Part shown: positions 24,002 through 35,179 of the stretch, piece after piece
Numbering within the stretch: the stretch's first letter is position 1
Layout of the letters: each line of letters begins with the position of its first letter
Assembly: GCF_002878395.1 (NCBI RefSeq)
Contig: NC_061115.1
Coordinates: 58,033,564 to 58,097,563 of the forward strand
Direction: 5' to 3'
DNA length: 64,000 nt
Origin: Capsicum annuum
Lineage: Eukaryota; Streptophyta; Magnoliopsida; Solanales; Solanaceae
Notes under the pieces: generated by a model
The model's database searches: none
The model's input: only the letters and a program-made list of their open reading frames with translations
Told to the model about the DNA's origin: nothing
Made by a program: the position numbers and the translations under genes

Positions 24002-24732
24002 ACAGAGTTCAAGTATCCTAGGGTGTCTGTAAAGCCGTGTCTAGTAGAGTCTTGCGAAACAGTACAGAGACGTCTATACTTTTCTTCGAGAGGCTACAAG
24101 ACATTTAGGAAATATTTCTATTCTTTCAAGTCTCAGATTGTGCTATAGAAAGGATCTCTAAGAAACTCATACAGATTCTCATCTTGCTCTATTCGAGCCA
24201 TTTTTGTCTTATTCCCAAGGTACAGAAGCAGTCAAGCTCAAATCCTTACTGCTAGAGCTTTCTTAAACAGTCTGCACAAATGGTTATGGGATTATAAGAA
24301 GTGTAGAAAGTATCCCATCAGTGCTTTTAAGTTCCAAAGTTTGAAGGGCTTTATTCATGCTTATGAAAAATCGTGCACTAAGCCCAAGTCAGATGTGCTT
24401 TCAGATTTCTCGTGAGAATCTATAATGATAATATATACTTCCCTATCCATGTATTATTTTTCAGATAACATGATCGGTAAGTTCTAATTTCATCCCCTGA
24501 TAATGCTCTCAAATTTGCTAGCAAGAAGTTTCAAAAGTTTCATAAAGCGGTTTGAGATGAGCCTTCTAGTGTGTTATAAGTCCCTTAAATTTAATGTTAT
24601 ACCCTCATTCTTATGAGTCATTTAGTTAAGACAGAGGAAGATGTGTATTCTTAGATCATTGAATATTGTGTGTCAAGCTTCTATACCTTGTAATATGTAA
24701 TATCATCCTCATGGTATTTTTGAAACTCAAAG

Positions 24733-24860
24733 TCTAGTGAAGCCGTATGGGGCTCTTTCGATTCACTAGCATATTTGCTTTGTTATTCATCTAATTTTCT
24801 TATTCAAAACACAGAACCAAAGTTCAGTGAAGCCGTGTGAGGCCTATTTCGATTCACTAG
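24733..24860 (+). repeat. Two copies of a CTAGTGAA hairpin in element C
   Basis: CTAGTGAA (24733-24740) pairs with TTCACTAG (24762-24769) around the loop GCCGTATGGGGC. A second copy, AGTGAAGCCGTGTGAGGCC, ends with GATTCACTAG at 24851-24860. The same pair of hairpins occurs in B at 42899-42934 and 42989-43025. Confidence 0.75.
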
Positions 24861-25856
24861 CAACTTGTTGTTTATCTTATTGTTCTTGTGTTAGTTGAAA
24901 GTGTGGGTTTAGAAGTATAGTGACAAAAAAGGTGGTAAGGGCAATTATTGAATATGTATAGCTGAATTTTCGCTTATGATTGAATTAGTAATGAAGTGAT
25001 ATACCCTTGTTTGTTAGTTTAGTGAAAGTTAGAGAAGGAGATTATTAGTTAAGGTGGATTGTTGTTTGCTTGAGGTAAGAAAAGAGTTACAATGCTAGAA
25101 AAGTATAGGTTTTGATGGAAGTACTTGGTGGATGACTATTGTTAATTTAGGCTTTCTTGAGATTGCAAGAGAAAGTTTAGTTGAAACTTATAAAGTTATG
25201 AAGGAGTTTAGATGTATAAGAAGAGTAAATAGTAATGAGGTGTAAAAGAAGGAGGTGATAGAGAATCATAATAAGATAGACCATAGGATTGTGATTGATC
25301 ATTATTGTTATAAGGTTTTAGTGGACTAGCATTTTCGAATGTTTGGTGGGTAAGAATAGTTGTTAAGATTGTGGCTAATCATAGCTAGAACGAGATACTT
25401 AGTCCAAATAGTAGATGATGAGCAAGGTGGGGATAACGATTTCTTGGTTAGTGATGCTACTTATATGGAGGTGAACCAATAGGCTTGAAATAGTGAATGC
25501 AAAAATTTAAGTTAATTGATTTGACATTAAGTATGATGTTGTAAGTATGCGGTAAAGGCGTGCCCAAGGCGATATAACGTTGCATTATTTTCTAAGTTTA
25601 TTAAGTATTGTGTGTGGTTAGTAGTACACTTGAGTTTTAAGTGGAAGAAGCATAGTGTCTAGTACGTGGTACTCTAGATAGCCAAGTTAAGAATGATATA
25701 TGAAAAGGGGTTGTTCAAGAATGAAGTCAGTAAGTTTGAAATATAGCTTATGCGTGCAAGTGTAGCATTTAAGTGTGGACGGTTAGAGCAAAGATATTCC
25801 GACTCACTCATAGGAATGTGAGATAGATCCATAAGTTTAGAATATGGCATTAAATC

Positions 25857-26345
25857 TAAGGAGGAGATAGTATAAGACCCTTTAATATTCTATCTCTTTT
25901 CAGTTCCTTGTTGCACAATAAAATAGTTCCCAAAACTTAAAAAATTTTAGCTAAGGCCAAGAATTAGTCTTTTCCAAAGACTTCAAACTTTGAGGATTTT
26001 TTTCATGACCTTTCTAACCTCCGAAAGTTGATTTTCAAGTTGATTCATGATCGGGGGAGTCAATAGTATGTCTTGGGTGAGTCAGAATTTTTGGAATCCT
26101 TTTAGGGCATGTTTGGAATTCAGAATAGTGACATCATGCGATTAGCTTGCGACGCATGCTCCAGTCCGCCCCCAGTAGCATGCGATACAGCATGCAATGC
26201 ACGCTCTATTCCACTGCTCCATAGCATGCGACGTACGCTCCACAGCATGCTCCTTTGTTTATCCAGCTCCTATTTAAGCTATCTCAGGGACAATGTTTAT
26301 ATACTTCATGTGTATTTAAGTTCATTCTCAACTTTTAGTAAGTAA
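25857..26345 (+). repeat. Embedded PPT and LTR-start fragment (K) inside element C
   Basis: AAGGAGGAGATAG (25857-25869) is followed by TATAAGACCC, a decayed TGTAAGACCC LTR start. The next 250 bp align with the first part of LTR B (ACCTCCGAAAGTTG; TTTTCAAGTTG; GGAATTC). A block of GCATGC/GCGACGCACGC words follows at 26140-26265. In B the homologous place has the purine tract (AAAGGGGAGATGATAG, near 44851) but no LTR sequence. Confidence 0.55.
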
Positions 26346-27573
26346 GTAATAGTTTAACTCTATGATTCGAGTTATCCCTAAAAAAAAATCTATGGAATCT
26401 AGTCTTATGATTGAATAGCTCATGATAAGTATGAACTCATGTTTCAGAGAATGACAAGTTTTAGAACTCATGATACTAGTGAAGTTCACATTATATCATG
26501 TATGTCCTCAGCTTAGATTTCTTTAATGAATCCATGCCAATGATATTTTCTTCGTCAGGCCTAGGATAAGTGTTAAAGTTAAGTATTGTTGCCTTTCGTG
26601 CTTTAGGTTCTTATGTGTTAGCCCTTCGGTGACCTCTTCCTATGTTACGATAGTGGCGATGATATTGGATAAACAATGGTTTAGATGAGAAAGAGTTGAT
26701 GACTCTCATTAAGAAAGATTATTTATGCTTATCTATCTAAGGCTAAAGTGTGAAGTAAGATTATGGCCAAGTCTTTAATAAATGTCTTGGTTATTTAGAA
26801 ATTATGTGTATGTTATTAAGAATAGTAAAAGGAAATTATTATTGATAAAGGTTTAGAGAATATGCGAAGTATGCCTTTATGCGGTTTTGCCTTGAAGTTC
26901 ATACGTTTTTTTTATGATAGGATTGAATGTCATGTTGGGTGTAAGTGGACGGATGAAATATGTATTAGTTAATCAATAGTAAGTGTTTTGAGTTAGCCAT
27001 TAAAGGGGTAAGGCATGTTATGCTTAGGGTGTGAACTCTAAAAAGATATGGAATATTGAACCTTGTGGTTTAGACTAGTATTGTGGTTTGGCATGTTGTA
27101 TCTTGTGATTTAGAGTTAGGCTTGACCTTGGTGAGAGGACTTACTTTAGTTTAAACCTTGCAGAAAGATTTATCAATGCCCATGTGAGAATTAAATGTTG
27201 AATCAAGCGAGTTTGATATTTGAGGGGACTAGCATAGTCAAAGAAGCATTTGATAAATGTTGCTAAGCTTGAAAGTAAGAATTAGCATTTCTTAAGGCCT
27301 AGAAATTCTACCCTAGCTTATGATTTATGGGTCTATGTTCTAGGCCACAGAGGGGTAGCAATATTGTAATTCCTTATTCAGATATTTTATTCAGATCATG
27401 CCCAAAGTTCTTTTCTCCCCAATTGCATTAGAAATTTCTTAGAAAGGAGTTGAAGAAATACTTTAGTTGGGTGTAAGCATCCAGTATGATTCAGTCTGTA
27501 AGTATTATGTGTATCATCTCAGTCTTTTACTGATTTTTAAATCAATCATTGCCATTGGGGGATGAATAATCCC

Positions 27574-27700
27574 AAGAGAGGGATGTTGTAATACCCTAAG
27601 TTTTCATGTCATAAACCTCTCATCTTTTTCTCATGAGATCAGATCTAGCGAATAGTAATGGTTACTCATAAGTTGACACTCTCATTTCTATCTTAGCCAT
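27574..27700 (+). repeat. Second embedded PPT and LTR-start fragment inside element C
   Basis: CCAAGAGAGGGATGT is followed at 27587 by TGTAATACCCTAAG, an LTR start. It occupies the place where the B internal region ends in its own PPT (GGGGGAGAGAA, before 46270). After about 110 bp of LTR-like sequence, the text switches to an A-like 3' end (TATAGTTATTTTCATGAGAA). Confidence 0.6.
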
Positions 27701-27873
27701 ATAGTTATTTTCATGAGAATTCATGCACTTGGAGATCAGTTCAGTAGCGCATTATGTTTGAGATTCAGTGATTCAGTTTATATCAGTTGTACATGATATC
27801 TAAAAGACTGAGATTTCTGTGTTTCAGCTTAATTATCCACATTCGAGGATGAATGTTCCCAAGAGGGAGATAA

Positions 27874-30404
27874 TGTAAGACCCCATATATTCGTACTGAA
27901 ATTCTAACCATCGTTTCTATGCGTATAAGTTCTAATCCAAGTGATTATCACGTGAATATAAGTTGTATGATAATTATCCTAGTCTATGGAGTAGTGTAGA
28001 GGTAAACAATGTTCATATCAATGACCTAGAACAAAGTTAAGCTAAGATCAATTGATTCGTCCAAAGTTTAACATTCGATTCTACAAGGGTCTGCTTCAAA
28101 CATGTATATCTCTTAATATGCATGGAATTTTTCATCCCAAGAACTATCAAATTGTATATAATTGAATTTTTTTTCCAACGATATCAATTTCGCAAAAAAC
28201 CGATACCCGAGCAAAAAGTTATGGCCATTTTAGTGGCTGAGGTAGTAGCACCATTCGATAAGCGTGTGACGCACGCTCTATCACATGCTAATAATTTTTA
28301 GGTTCTGTTTCCATGTTTTTAAGGGAAAAGTGGTATTTTCCAACCCCTATCCAGCTATAACATGGGATTAAACTCCCATAACACCAAAATAAGTTTACTT
28401 TCTCTCAAAATCACCAAGAACATTCATTAGGATTTCAACCTAAAAATCCAAATATCTCAAGATTCAACCATAGATTTTTGATAATTTTTTAAGATTTGGA
28501 TTCCCCATTCTGAGGGCTATGAGAAGCACCAATTAATCTCAAGAATAGCAATCCAAAGTTAAGAGTTCATCCAAAGTTTCAATTTCAAGGTATGTGGTGT
28601 TTAAACAAGAACACCCTTTCGTTCTTGTGCCCAAAACTTATTTTAGATTGTAAATTACTGAATTTTTAATTATTTTCCATGAAATTCTGGTTTGGGTTTA
28701 TACCCAAGGTTGTTAATTACAAGCTTATAAGATTCCAAATGATTTAGAAGTGTAATTGTATGACTAATTTCACATATTTATGCAAGTAATGTCATTTTCT
28801 AGATTTTTTCAAGTGAGTTTAAGCATTTTATTGTGATTCTTGATTTCTATATTTTGACATTGTTGAAGTATTTTCAAGAAGTATATTAAGTATGATGTTT
28901 TGATATGATATTACATGAGCATGTTTATATTTTCATGCTTATTGCTGAAATTTTCAGATTTTGAGTTGATTCATCAATATTTAGATTATCAAGCATGAAT
29001 CTTTTGGTGTTTTAATACGAGTTTGATATATGGATCATTAACCCCTATTTAAAGATTGTTATTTTGAGAATGAGTTATTGAGGACTTCTAAAGAATTGCA
29101 AGAAGTATGTTTATATTTTCATTATTATGAGATCTTTAAAGCTTTGATGATGAGTCTATCAAGATTTCAGGAAAGAGTTGTTATTTTGAACCCAAGTAAG
29201 AAAAAAATCCACATTTGATTGATTTATGATAAAGGAGTAGATTATTGGCTCCCGATGCAAATTGTTGAATTTTTTATTGTGGATTTTCTTTAAAGTTCTG
29301 AGCTAAGTCCGGGAGTAGTATTTAGCACCGAGTGGGAAGTATGGTACTTCTCTAAAACTACGCGACCCCATAGGATGTGAGCCTGTGGCTGATATAGTGA
29401 TGACTAATGAACTGAAAAGTTAAGGTTCTATCTGATGGCAAAGATAGGACCGCTCTCTCCAATGTGGGTAAGACATTGGACTCCATGCAGCTCACATGGT
29501 TTATGTTGGTTAAGAAAAAATCCCAAAGTAGTCCCCCACTCAATCTAAGATAAAGTTATATGTTTTTCAAAAGCTATGATTCCAAGATTTCTAAAGTTCT
29601 CAAGTGTCAAAATCTTTAAGTTTTCAGAGAAGTTCTTAGTTTTCATGAGATTAAAGTGTATGTTCGGAAAGATTTTGTTTATGACATTATCTATACTACA
29701 AGTTTGAGAACAAAGAAAGAATACAGATTTAGAATGAAGTGAAATGACTCACGAGATTTATACTAAATATTTCATTATTCATGATTTATGAGATTTATAT
29801 TTCAGATATTATTCAAGCTATGTGAGTCATTTATGTCAACATGCATAATTTTATAAATTGTGATGATATTGAGATATTATTTTATATATGCATTGGACCC
29901 CCATATACTCAGTACATCCTCAAAGTATTGATCAACATACACGTCTATGTGCTACATTGTCTTATAATGTAGGTACAAGTTTTAGTATGCACATCAGACT
30001 TAGACGGTCACGGATTTCAGCCAGTAGATGATATGTCCTCCTACTTTGGGGATTTAAGTTAGATGTCATTTATATATTTTCTTTCTTTATTATTCTTATA
30101 TATTGATTAGTGATAGTTGGGGTCGCGTCCTAGCTATATATAGTCAGTATTAGTAGAGGCCTCATAGATAGTCAGTAGAGTCATTGTATTTATCTTTGTT
30201 TCTTTGTAAAAGCAGAGTTGTAATCATGTGAATTCACTTTTGTATTGATAGGATTCAGAAAAGATGTATCTTCTGCTTACTTTGTTCAGATTTATCTATC
30301 TTATTCAGTTGCTTATGAGTTATGCTAGTAGAAGGGTTAGCTTGGGGTCACTTGTGACCCTAAGCACTATGTAACGTCTCAGGATCAGATTTCAGGGCGT
30401 TACA
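27874..30404 (+). repeat. Element C 3' LTR (2531 bp, complete)
   Basis: It starts TGTAAGACCCCATATATTC directly after PPT AAGAGGGAGATAA and ends GGGCGTTACA. The dyad AGCGTG...CACGCT is at 28262-28278 and hairpins H1 and H2 are at 29910-29972. It contains the roughly 665-bp stretch lost from the 5' LTR (about 28688-29357). Confidence 0.9.
29910..29972 (+). promoter_or_regulatory. Paired hairpins H1 and H2 in the C 3' LTR
   Basis: CAGTAC (29910-29915) pairs with GTATTG (29925-29930) through one G-T wobble. CTACATT (29952-29958) pairs with AATGTAG (29966-29972). The 5' LTR has the same at 23491-23511 and 23533-23553, with a perfect H1 (CAGTAC/GTACTG). Both lie 432 bp before the LTR end. Confidence 0.65.
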
Positions 30405-30775
30405 TAAGCCAACCCATGACTAGTATCTGTACCTGAACACTGCATAATATACTGAATGAATGTGGAAATAAAGGTTAAAAGGCTATAAGGTTCAAAACTC
30501 TAACATAACTGATTAAAATATAACATCTGGATGGGGTATGAAATACCCAAAACAACTGAAATAACTGTCTGAACATGATAGTCTATAAAATCTCTAACTG
30601 ACTAAACTATCCGAATAAGGAGTTGATGGGACATATCCCAAACTAACTCCAACTAATAAATTAATTAATGAGATAATAAGGTAATGATCATGTCCTCAAA
30701 GGATGAGGTCTTACTGCTAACTATGACTGCTGATACTGGAATGTTACTGATGCTCTGGAGATCGTGCTTCTGAAC

Positions 30776-30827
30776 CTATGGTATAAAACACCATAATACA
30801 AATACGTCAGTACGTTTGAATGTACTG
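30776..30827 (-). promoter_or_regulatory. Paired hairpins in solo LTR D2
   Basis: TATGGT (30777-30782) pairs with ACCATA (30790-30795), and CAGTAC (30808-30813) pairs with GTACTG (30822-30827). The layout equals that in D1 at 10103-10156, with a changed H1 loop and a shortened H2 stem. Confidence 0.6.
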
Positions 30828-32566
30828 GTATGCATGTGAGGTAGGCTGAATACAAAGGGTTCACATGCATGAACTATACTAACTGACTGGGTAACATCAA
30901 CGTGAGAATGCATGTATGAATATATAATAACTATAACTGAGTTTGTGGCAACATGTTTATTGAACCTGAGTACTGATAACATGAGATACTGATAACTGTA
31001 TAACTGAAATAACTGATATTGAGCGACTATATCTTATAGTCTAGATTCTGATAGAACTGATTGAGTTCCATACTATTTTGAGTTGACTATATCTGACAGT
31101 CTTGAATTCTGTAAAACTATCTGAGTTCTATTACTGAGACTGAATGACTGTAGCTGACAGTCCTGATTCTATAACTAAAACTGTGGGAAGTAGTCATCTA
31201 ACCAACATGCCCCTAATACGACATTATGGCTGAGTTAGGGTCCAATCTGTAACCCCAATTGGAAGGGTGTCAATACCACTCCACTGATAAGGATAATCTA
31301 TAAGTAACCCTCATATAATAATTAACTCTAGTGACAATGGCGGGAACCCTCATATAACAGGTTAAGCCACCTCATCTGCCCTTCTATAATAGGTTATAAT
31401 GTCTCAACCTACGCTGGCTGCGTAGTTCTGGAACGCAAAGATTGCTTCTAAGAATCACATCCTCATATAACAGGTGGGTTTCCATACTTGGGTTCGCTAG
31501 GTGCTAATTTCTACTCCCATCTGAATATACACTTAACATGATTAACTGAACTGAGTTAACTGAATTTTTGTGGACTGACAGAATACTACTAAGACTACTG
31601 AATTTCTGAGGTTTCTGAGATTACTAAGATTACTTTTTCCTGAGTCACATGACTGACTGAATTTCTATGAACATAGCTCGACAGAGAGTATCTTGAAAAC
31701 ATGACACTAGCTCTAGGCACACAGCTAATTATCGGGTACAAGTACCCTCAGGACTCAATAGCATGACACTGACAAAGCATGACTTTCTTGAATACAAGAC
31801 CAATATCGACAATCCATAATATAATAAGATCGGGATTTCATGAAGTATAAGTGCTAAAGCACCACAATGGCTACAAATATATTCATAATTCATTGACTAA
31901 GATATTTCATAAAACAGTTAACATGCATGAACTTGTACATGAATGGGGATTTCATATTATCATACTAGAATGACACTTTTCCTTCATATAGGCATTTAAT
32001 GAAACACATGGGAAGAATGCTTTGGTTATACAATCATCAACACATCTAATAATCATGGATACATCTATCAACGTGTAAATTTAAGGGTTTATCATGATTA
32101 TTATGCAAATCATCACATCCCAGGGTCAATAATTGGAATATGTAATTTCAAACATGAATCAAAACCCCACAACATCATGAACATGAATTTCAATTCAATT
32201 TAAATCATGAACATTCATACATACACAAATCATGGATTTTGAAAAGATATTCTTGAGCTTCATGAGTAAAAAGGACCCATGAATCAACACATGACATACC
32301 TTAATTATGAGTTTCTTGAAGTTCTTGGACTTGAAGAACTTGAATTTTGGGGTATCTTGAAGAAGGATTTGGATATTGTTCTTGGAGATTATCTTTGAGA
32401 GGAAACCCTAATTTGATGTTGTGAATGAATAATGAACTTATGACCCTTGGTCTAATATAATTAAGGGTTAAAACGGGTGGAAAAAAACCCAAATACCCTT
32501 TAAAAATGATTTAAAATTCATTGAACGGGACCTGCAACGGCTCATGCGATGGTCCGTCTCTAGCTC

Positions 32567-32775
32567 GACGGTCCGTCATTTCGACTGTCGTACGTAGACC
32601 AAAAAAAAACTCACTACCTTATAGCGACGGCTTGGACGACGGTCCATCGCAAGTTCGACGGTCCGTCAACCCATCCATCACACCTCATCCAGAAGCTTGA
32701 TTTACTACCTTAGCTGCGACGGTCTAGGCGACGGTCCATCGCTAGGTCAACGGTCCGTCAATCTGGCCGTCGCAC
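32567..32775 (-). repeat. Tandem repeat with GACGGTCCGTC dyads in LTR D2
   Basis: The 11-bp dyad GACGGTCCGTC occurs at 32567-32577 and 32657-32667, with a variant (AACGGTCCGTC) at about 32749-32759. The spacing is about 90 bp. Between them are GCGACGGTCTAGGCGACGG-like words. D1, the sister LTR, has a different dyad in this place (ACCACGGCGTGGT at 12758-12770). Confidence 0.7.
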
Positions 32776-34475
32776 CTGGGCAATTTTGATAGCTCTGAGT
32801 AAAAAGTCCATAACTTTTTACTCCAATACCGGATTTGGATGAAATTGGTATCATTGGAAAGATAAATTAATTTATCACATGATAAAAAGTGAAAATATTA
32901 AAAATTCCGTATGTACAAAAATGGATTCATATTTCAAAGTAAGTTTTTAATATTTTTGGGATTCAAGCAAGGTAAATGTACGGGGTATTAGATTTATGTT
33001 TTCCCAGTTTCATTTAGGAGTTTAAAGAGGGTATTTTGGACTATTACCAAGCTCCAGTCCGTCCAAACACAAGATTAAACTCATTCTAAACCTATTATAC
33101 TCATTATTCATCATTTTTCTCTCAAACAAAACCCAAGAGCTCCAAATCTTCTTCTCCAAGAAATAAAAATCCTCCATTGATTCTCCAAGAAAGCTTAAAA
33201 TTGAGGGATCCCAAGGCAATATAATCAAGAACCCATCATCAAGAACTTAATAGGAATCCAAAATTTAAGGTTTCTTCATCTAATCATCCAACAAGGTGTG
33301 TGGGGTTTATGAACAAGGATATTCTTCCATCCTTATGCCCAAAACCAAGTTTTAATTACAAATTCATATGATTTTGAATTCTTATACATGAATTTCTAGT
33401 TAGGGTTCATACCCATTATTGCTATTTGTAAAGTGATGAGTTTTTAAGATATTTTGAAGATGAATTGCATGTCTATTTTTATATTTTCATGCCTATTGCA
33501 GTAAATTACAGATTTTGAGATAAATTATCATTGTTTTCATTATCAAGAATGATTATTATGATGTTTTGACATAAGATTTATGCATGGTTTATTTCCCCAA
33601 GATTGAATAATATTATTTCGAGAAAGACGATGCTTCAAGTATATTATGATCAAATTTTTTATAGATATACAAAAATAGCTTTGATCTTTTGATCCTTAGT
33701 TTAGCCATGGAATCCATTTTACAGATTATCACAGATTACAGAACTTAGAATAGCTTTATTTACAGATTTACTCAGTTGATTGCATAGTTGGTTTTAGATA
33801 AACCCTTATGCTAGTTTTAAAGTGGGTTTCCAACAGAATGAGCATAGTAAATAAAAAGTGAGTAGCATTTAGCACCGAGCGGGAAGTGTGCATTTAGCAC
33901 ATTCTAGTTCCACAGAACTATGTAACCAACATAGGTACAAATTATTAGATTATTCTCATTTCTTTATGGATGACAAATTTAGCTTGTGATCGATCTCATG
34001 GGTAGGTTATACACCCTGGCAAGAGTATCACACCTCTTACCTATATGAGGTTTCTTCCTTAGGAGGACCAGACGTTGGACTCCATGTTAGCTCACATGGT
34101 TTATGTTGGTTAAGTGAACCTCCCTGCTAATCAAAGTAAAAGAATAAAAGAAATGCTTTTAGAAAACTAAGTGTAAAGTCTCACAGTATTATTCAGAATA
34201 TGTTTTACAGAAAGATAATAGCTTTTAGATTTTAGATTTAGAGTGAGCTCTTTTACACTTGGACAATATGATTTAAAGACAAAGTTTTAGTTCATATTAT
34301 AGAACTAAATGTTATGGCTCACAAGATTGATAAAGTATATTTTGCTTATTATTGCTACATATTTCAGTATTTCAAATATTCTAGCTTATGTGAGTCATTT
34401 ACATTTAGCATGAATTATTTTATAAATGATGATTATGAGATGATGTTTTACTTATGCATATCACCCCCATATACT

Positions 34476-34538
34476 TAGTACATCCTCAAAGTACTGATCC
34501 ACATATACGTCTATGTGCTACATTGTCTCATAATGTAG
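34476..34538 (+). promoter_or_regulatory. Paired hairpins H1 and H2 in the A 5' LTR
   Basis: TAGTAC (34476-34481) pairs with GTACTG (34491-34496) through a terminal T-G wobble. CTACATT (34518-34524) pairs perfectly with AATGTAG (34532-34538). The latter end is 430 bp before the LTR end, and the word AGGTTCAG follows, as in LTRs D1 and D2. Confidence 0.65.
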
Positions 34539-34972
34539 GTTCAGGTGCTCAATGTCAGCAACGTGAGTAGTTCGAGCATCTCCATCTACATTCGGTAGTT
34601 GGTGAGTCCTCATAGTTTGGCGACTTATTTATTCAGATTGTAGAGTTTATTAGTTTATGAGATTTAGCATTTCCTTTCAAATAATTTGAGTTAGCTGGGG
34701 GTTTGTCCCAGTGACTCTCTAATATTAGTAGTAGAGGCTTGTCAAACTACTAGTTTGATGTAGGCTATTCAGTTTTGATGTTTTAGAAGTTATGTTCAAA
34801 TTATTATTAGATATTACAAATAGTTTCCAGTTTCTAGCATGACTTCTATGTCTATATTTCCATTATTATAAGATTCAGGCTAAGTAGTATGCAGACAGGG
34901 TTAGCTTAAGGCTACTCGTAGTCTTGAGCACTGTGTGACATCTCAAGATCAAATTTTGGAGTGTTACAAACT

Positions 34973-34984
34973 TGGTATTAGAGA
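34973..34984 (+). other. Degenerate primer-binding site of element A
   Basis: TGGTATTAGAGA matches 10 of 12 bases of the initiator tRNA-Met PBS. It lies four bases after the LTR end (TTACA at 34968), at the same spacing as in C. Confidence 0.8.
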
Positions 34985-35179
34985 CTAAGGTTTTTAAGAA
35001 TCCTAGGGAGTTAGACAAGCCACATTACGTAGAGTCTTGGTCAAGGGTGTGAAGCGTACCATATTTAGGAACAAGAGGCTGTAGAACGTTCTAAGGAAAT
35101 CATCTTTTTCTTTCATGATCTATCGTGTTTATAGTATTTCTGTCTTCTTTTAACTCATACTTTCACGTGATAGTTTAAA

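Larger units (their letters stand above)
24002..27873 (+). other. Non-coding internal region of element C
   Basis: The leader resembles that of A (AGTCTAGTAGAGTCTTG). From about 24730 the sequence is homologous to the internal region of B: the hairpin pair at 24733-24860; the AGTATGATGTTG...GCCCAAGG block near 25530-25570; and the GGTGTGAACT...GATATGGA block near 27028-27053. Two internal PPT + LTR-start junctions are seen, at 25857-25880 and 27574-27600, before the real PPT at 27861. No open frame has protein resemblance. The region is a mosaic of retroelement parts. Confidence 0.75.
22119..30404 (+). mobile_element. Element C: non-autonomous LTR retrotransposon (8.3 kb)
   Basis: The 5' LTR is 22119-23985, the PBS 23990-24001, the internal region up to 27873 (with a PPT at 27861-27873), and the 3' LTR 27874-30404. 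The flanks CACAAG (left) and ATAAG (right) are a decayed target duplication inside D2. The internal region of 3.9 kb has no recognisable gag, protease, RT or integrase. It must have been mobilised by proteins of another element. A is a candidate partner: the last 200 bp before the PPT of C and of A are homologous. Confidence 0.88.
22055..32990 (-). mobile_element. Solo LTR D2, minus strand (about 2650 bp plus inserted element C)
   Basis: Plus-strand parts are 22055-22118 and 30405-32990. On the minus strand the LTR starts near 32990 with TAATACCCCG and ends TGCGTTACA at 22055. It is homologous to D1 along its length: AACCTATGG...AACACCATA, the CTGA/TGACAGTC-rich middle, and CTTGAGCTTCATGAG...GGACCCATGAATCAAC. 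There is no internal domain. It lies in the 5' LTR of A. A clean 5-bp duplication is not visible, and its two ends are decayed. Confidence 0.8.
21498..34968 (+). repeat. Element A 5' LTR (2535 bp in two parts)
   Basis: Part one is 21498-22054 and part two is 32991-34968, separated by solo LTR D2 with C inside it. The start is TGTAATACCTCATAAA and the end TGGAGTGTTACA. Part one carries dyad-rich sequence, such as CGCGA (21884-21888) pairing with TCGCG (21899-21903). Part two carries hairpins H1 and H2 at 34476-34538. Its join matches the intact stretch of the 3' LTR at about 40575-40600. Confidence 0.9.

Noticed and set aside
26109..26345. 78-codon open frame with Cys/Ala/Ser-rich repeats
   Set aside because: It is a by-product of GCATGC/GCGACGC repeats in an LTR fragment; no gene signals.
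32567..32775. CRISPR-like spaced repeats
   Set aside because: The roughly 90-bp units diverge along their whole length, with no unique spacers of equal size, and lie inside a plant LTR.
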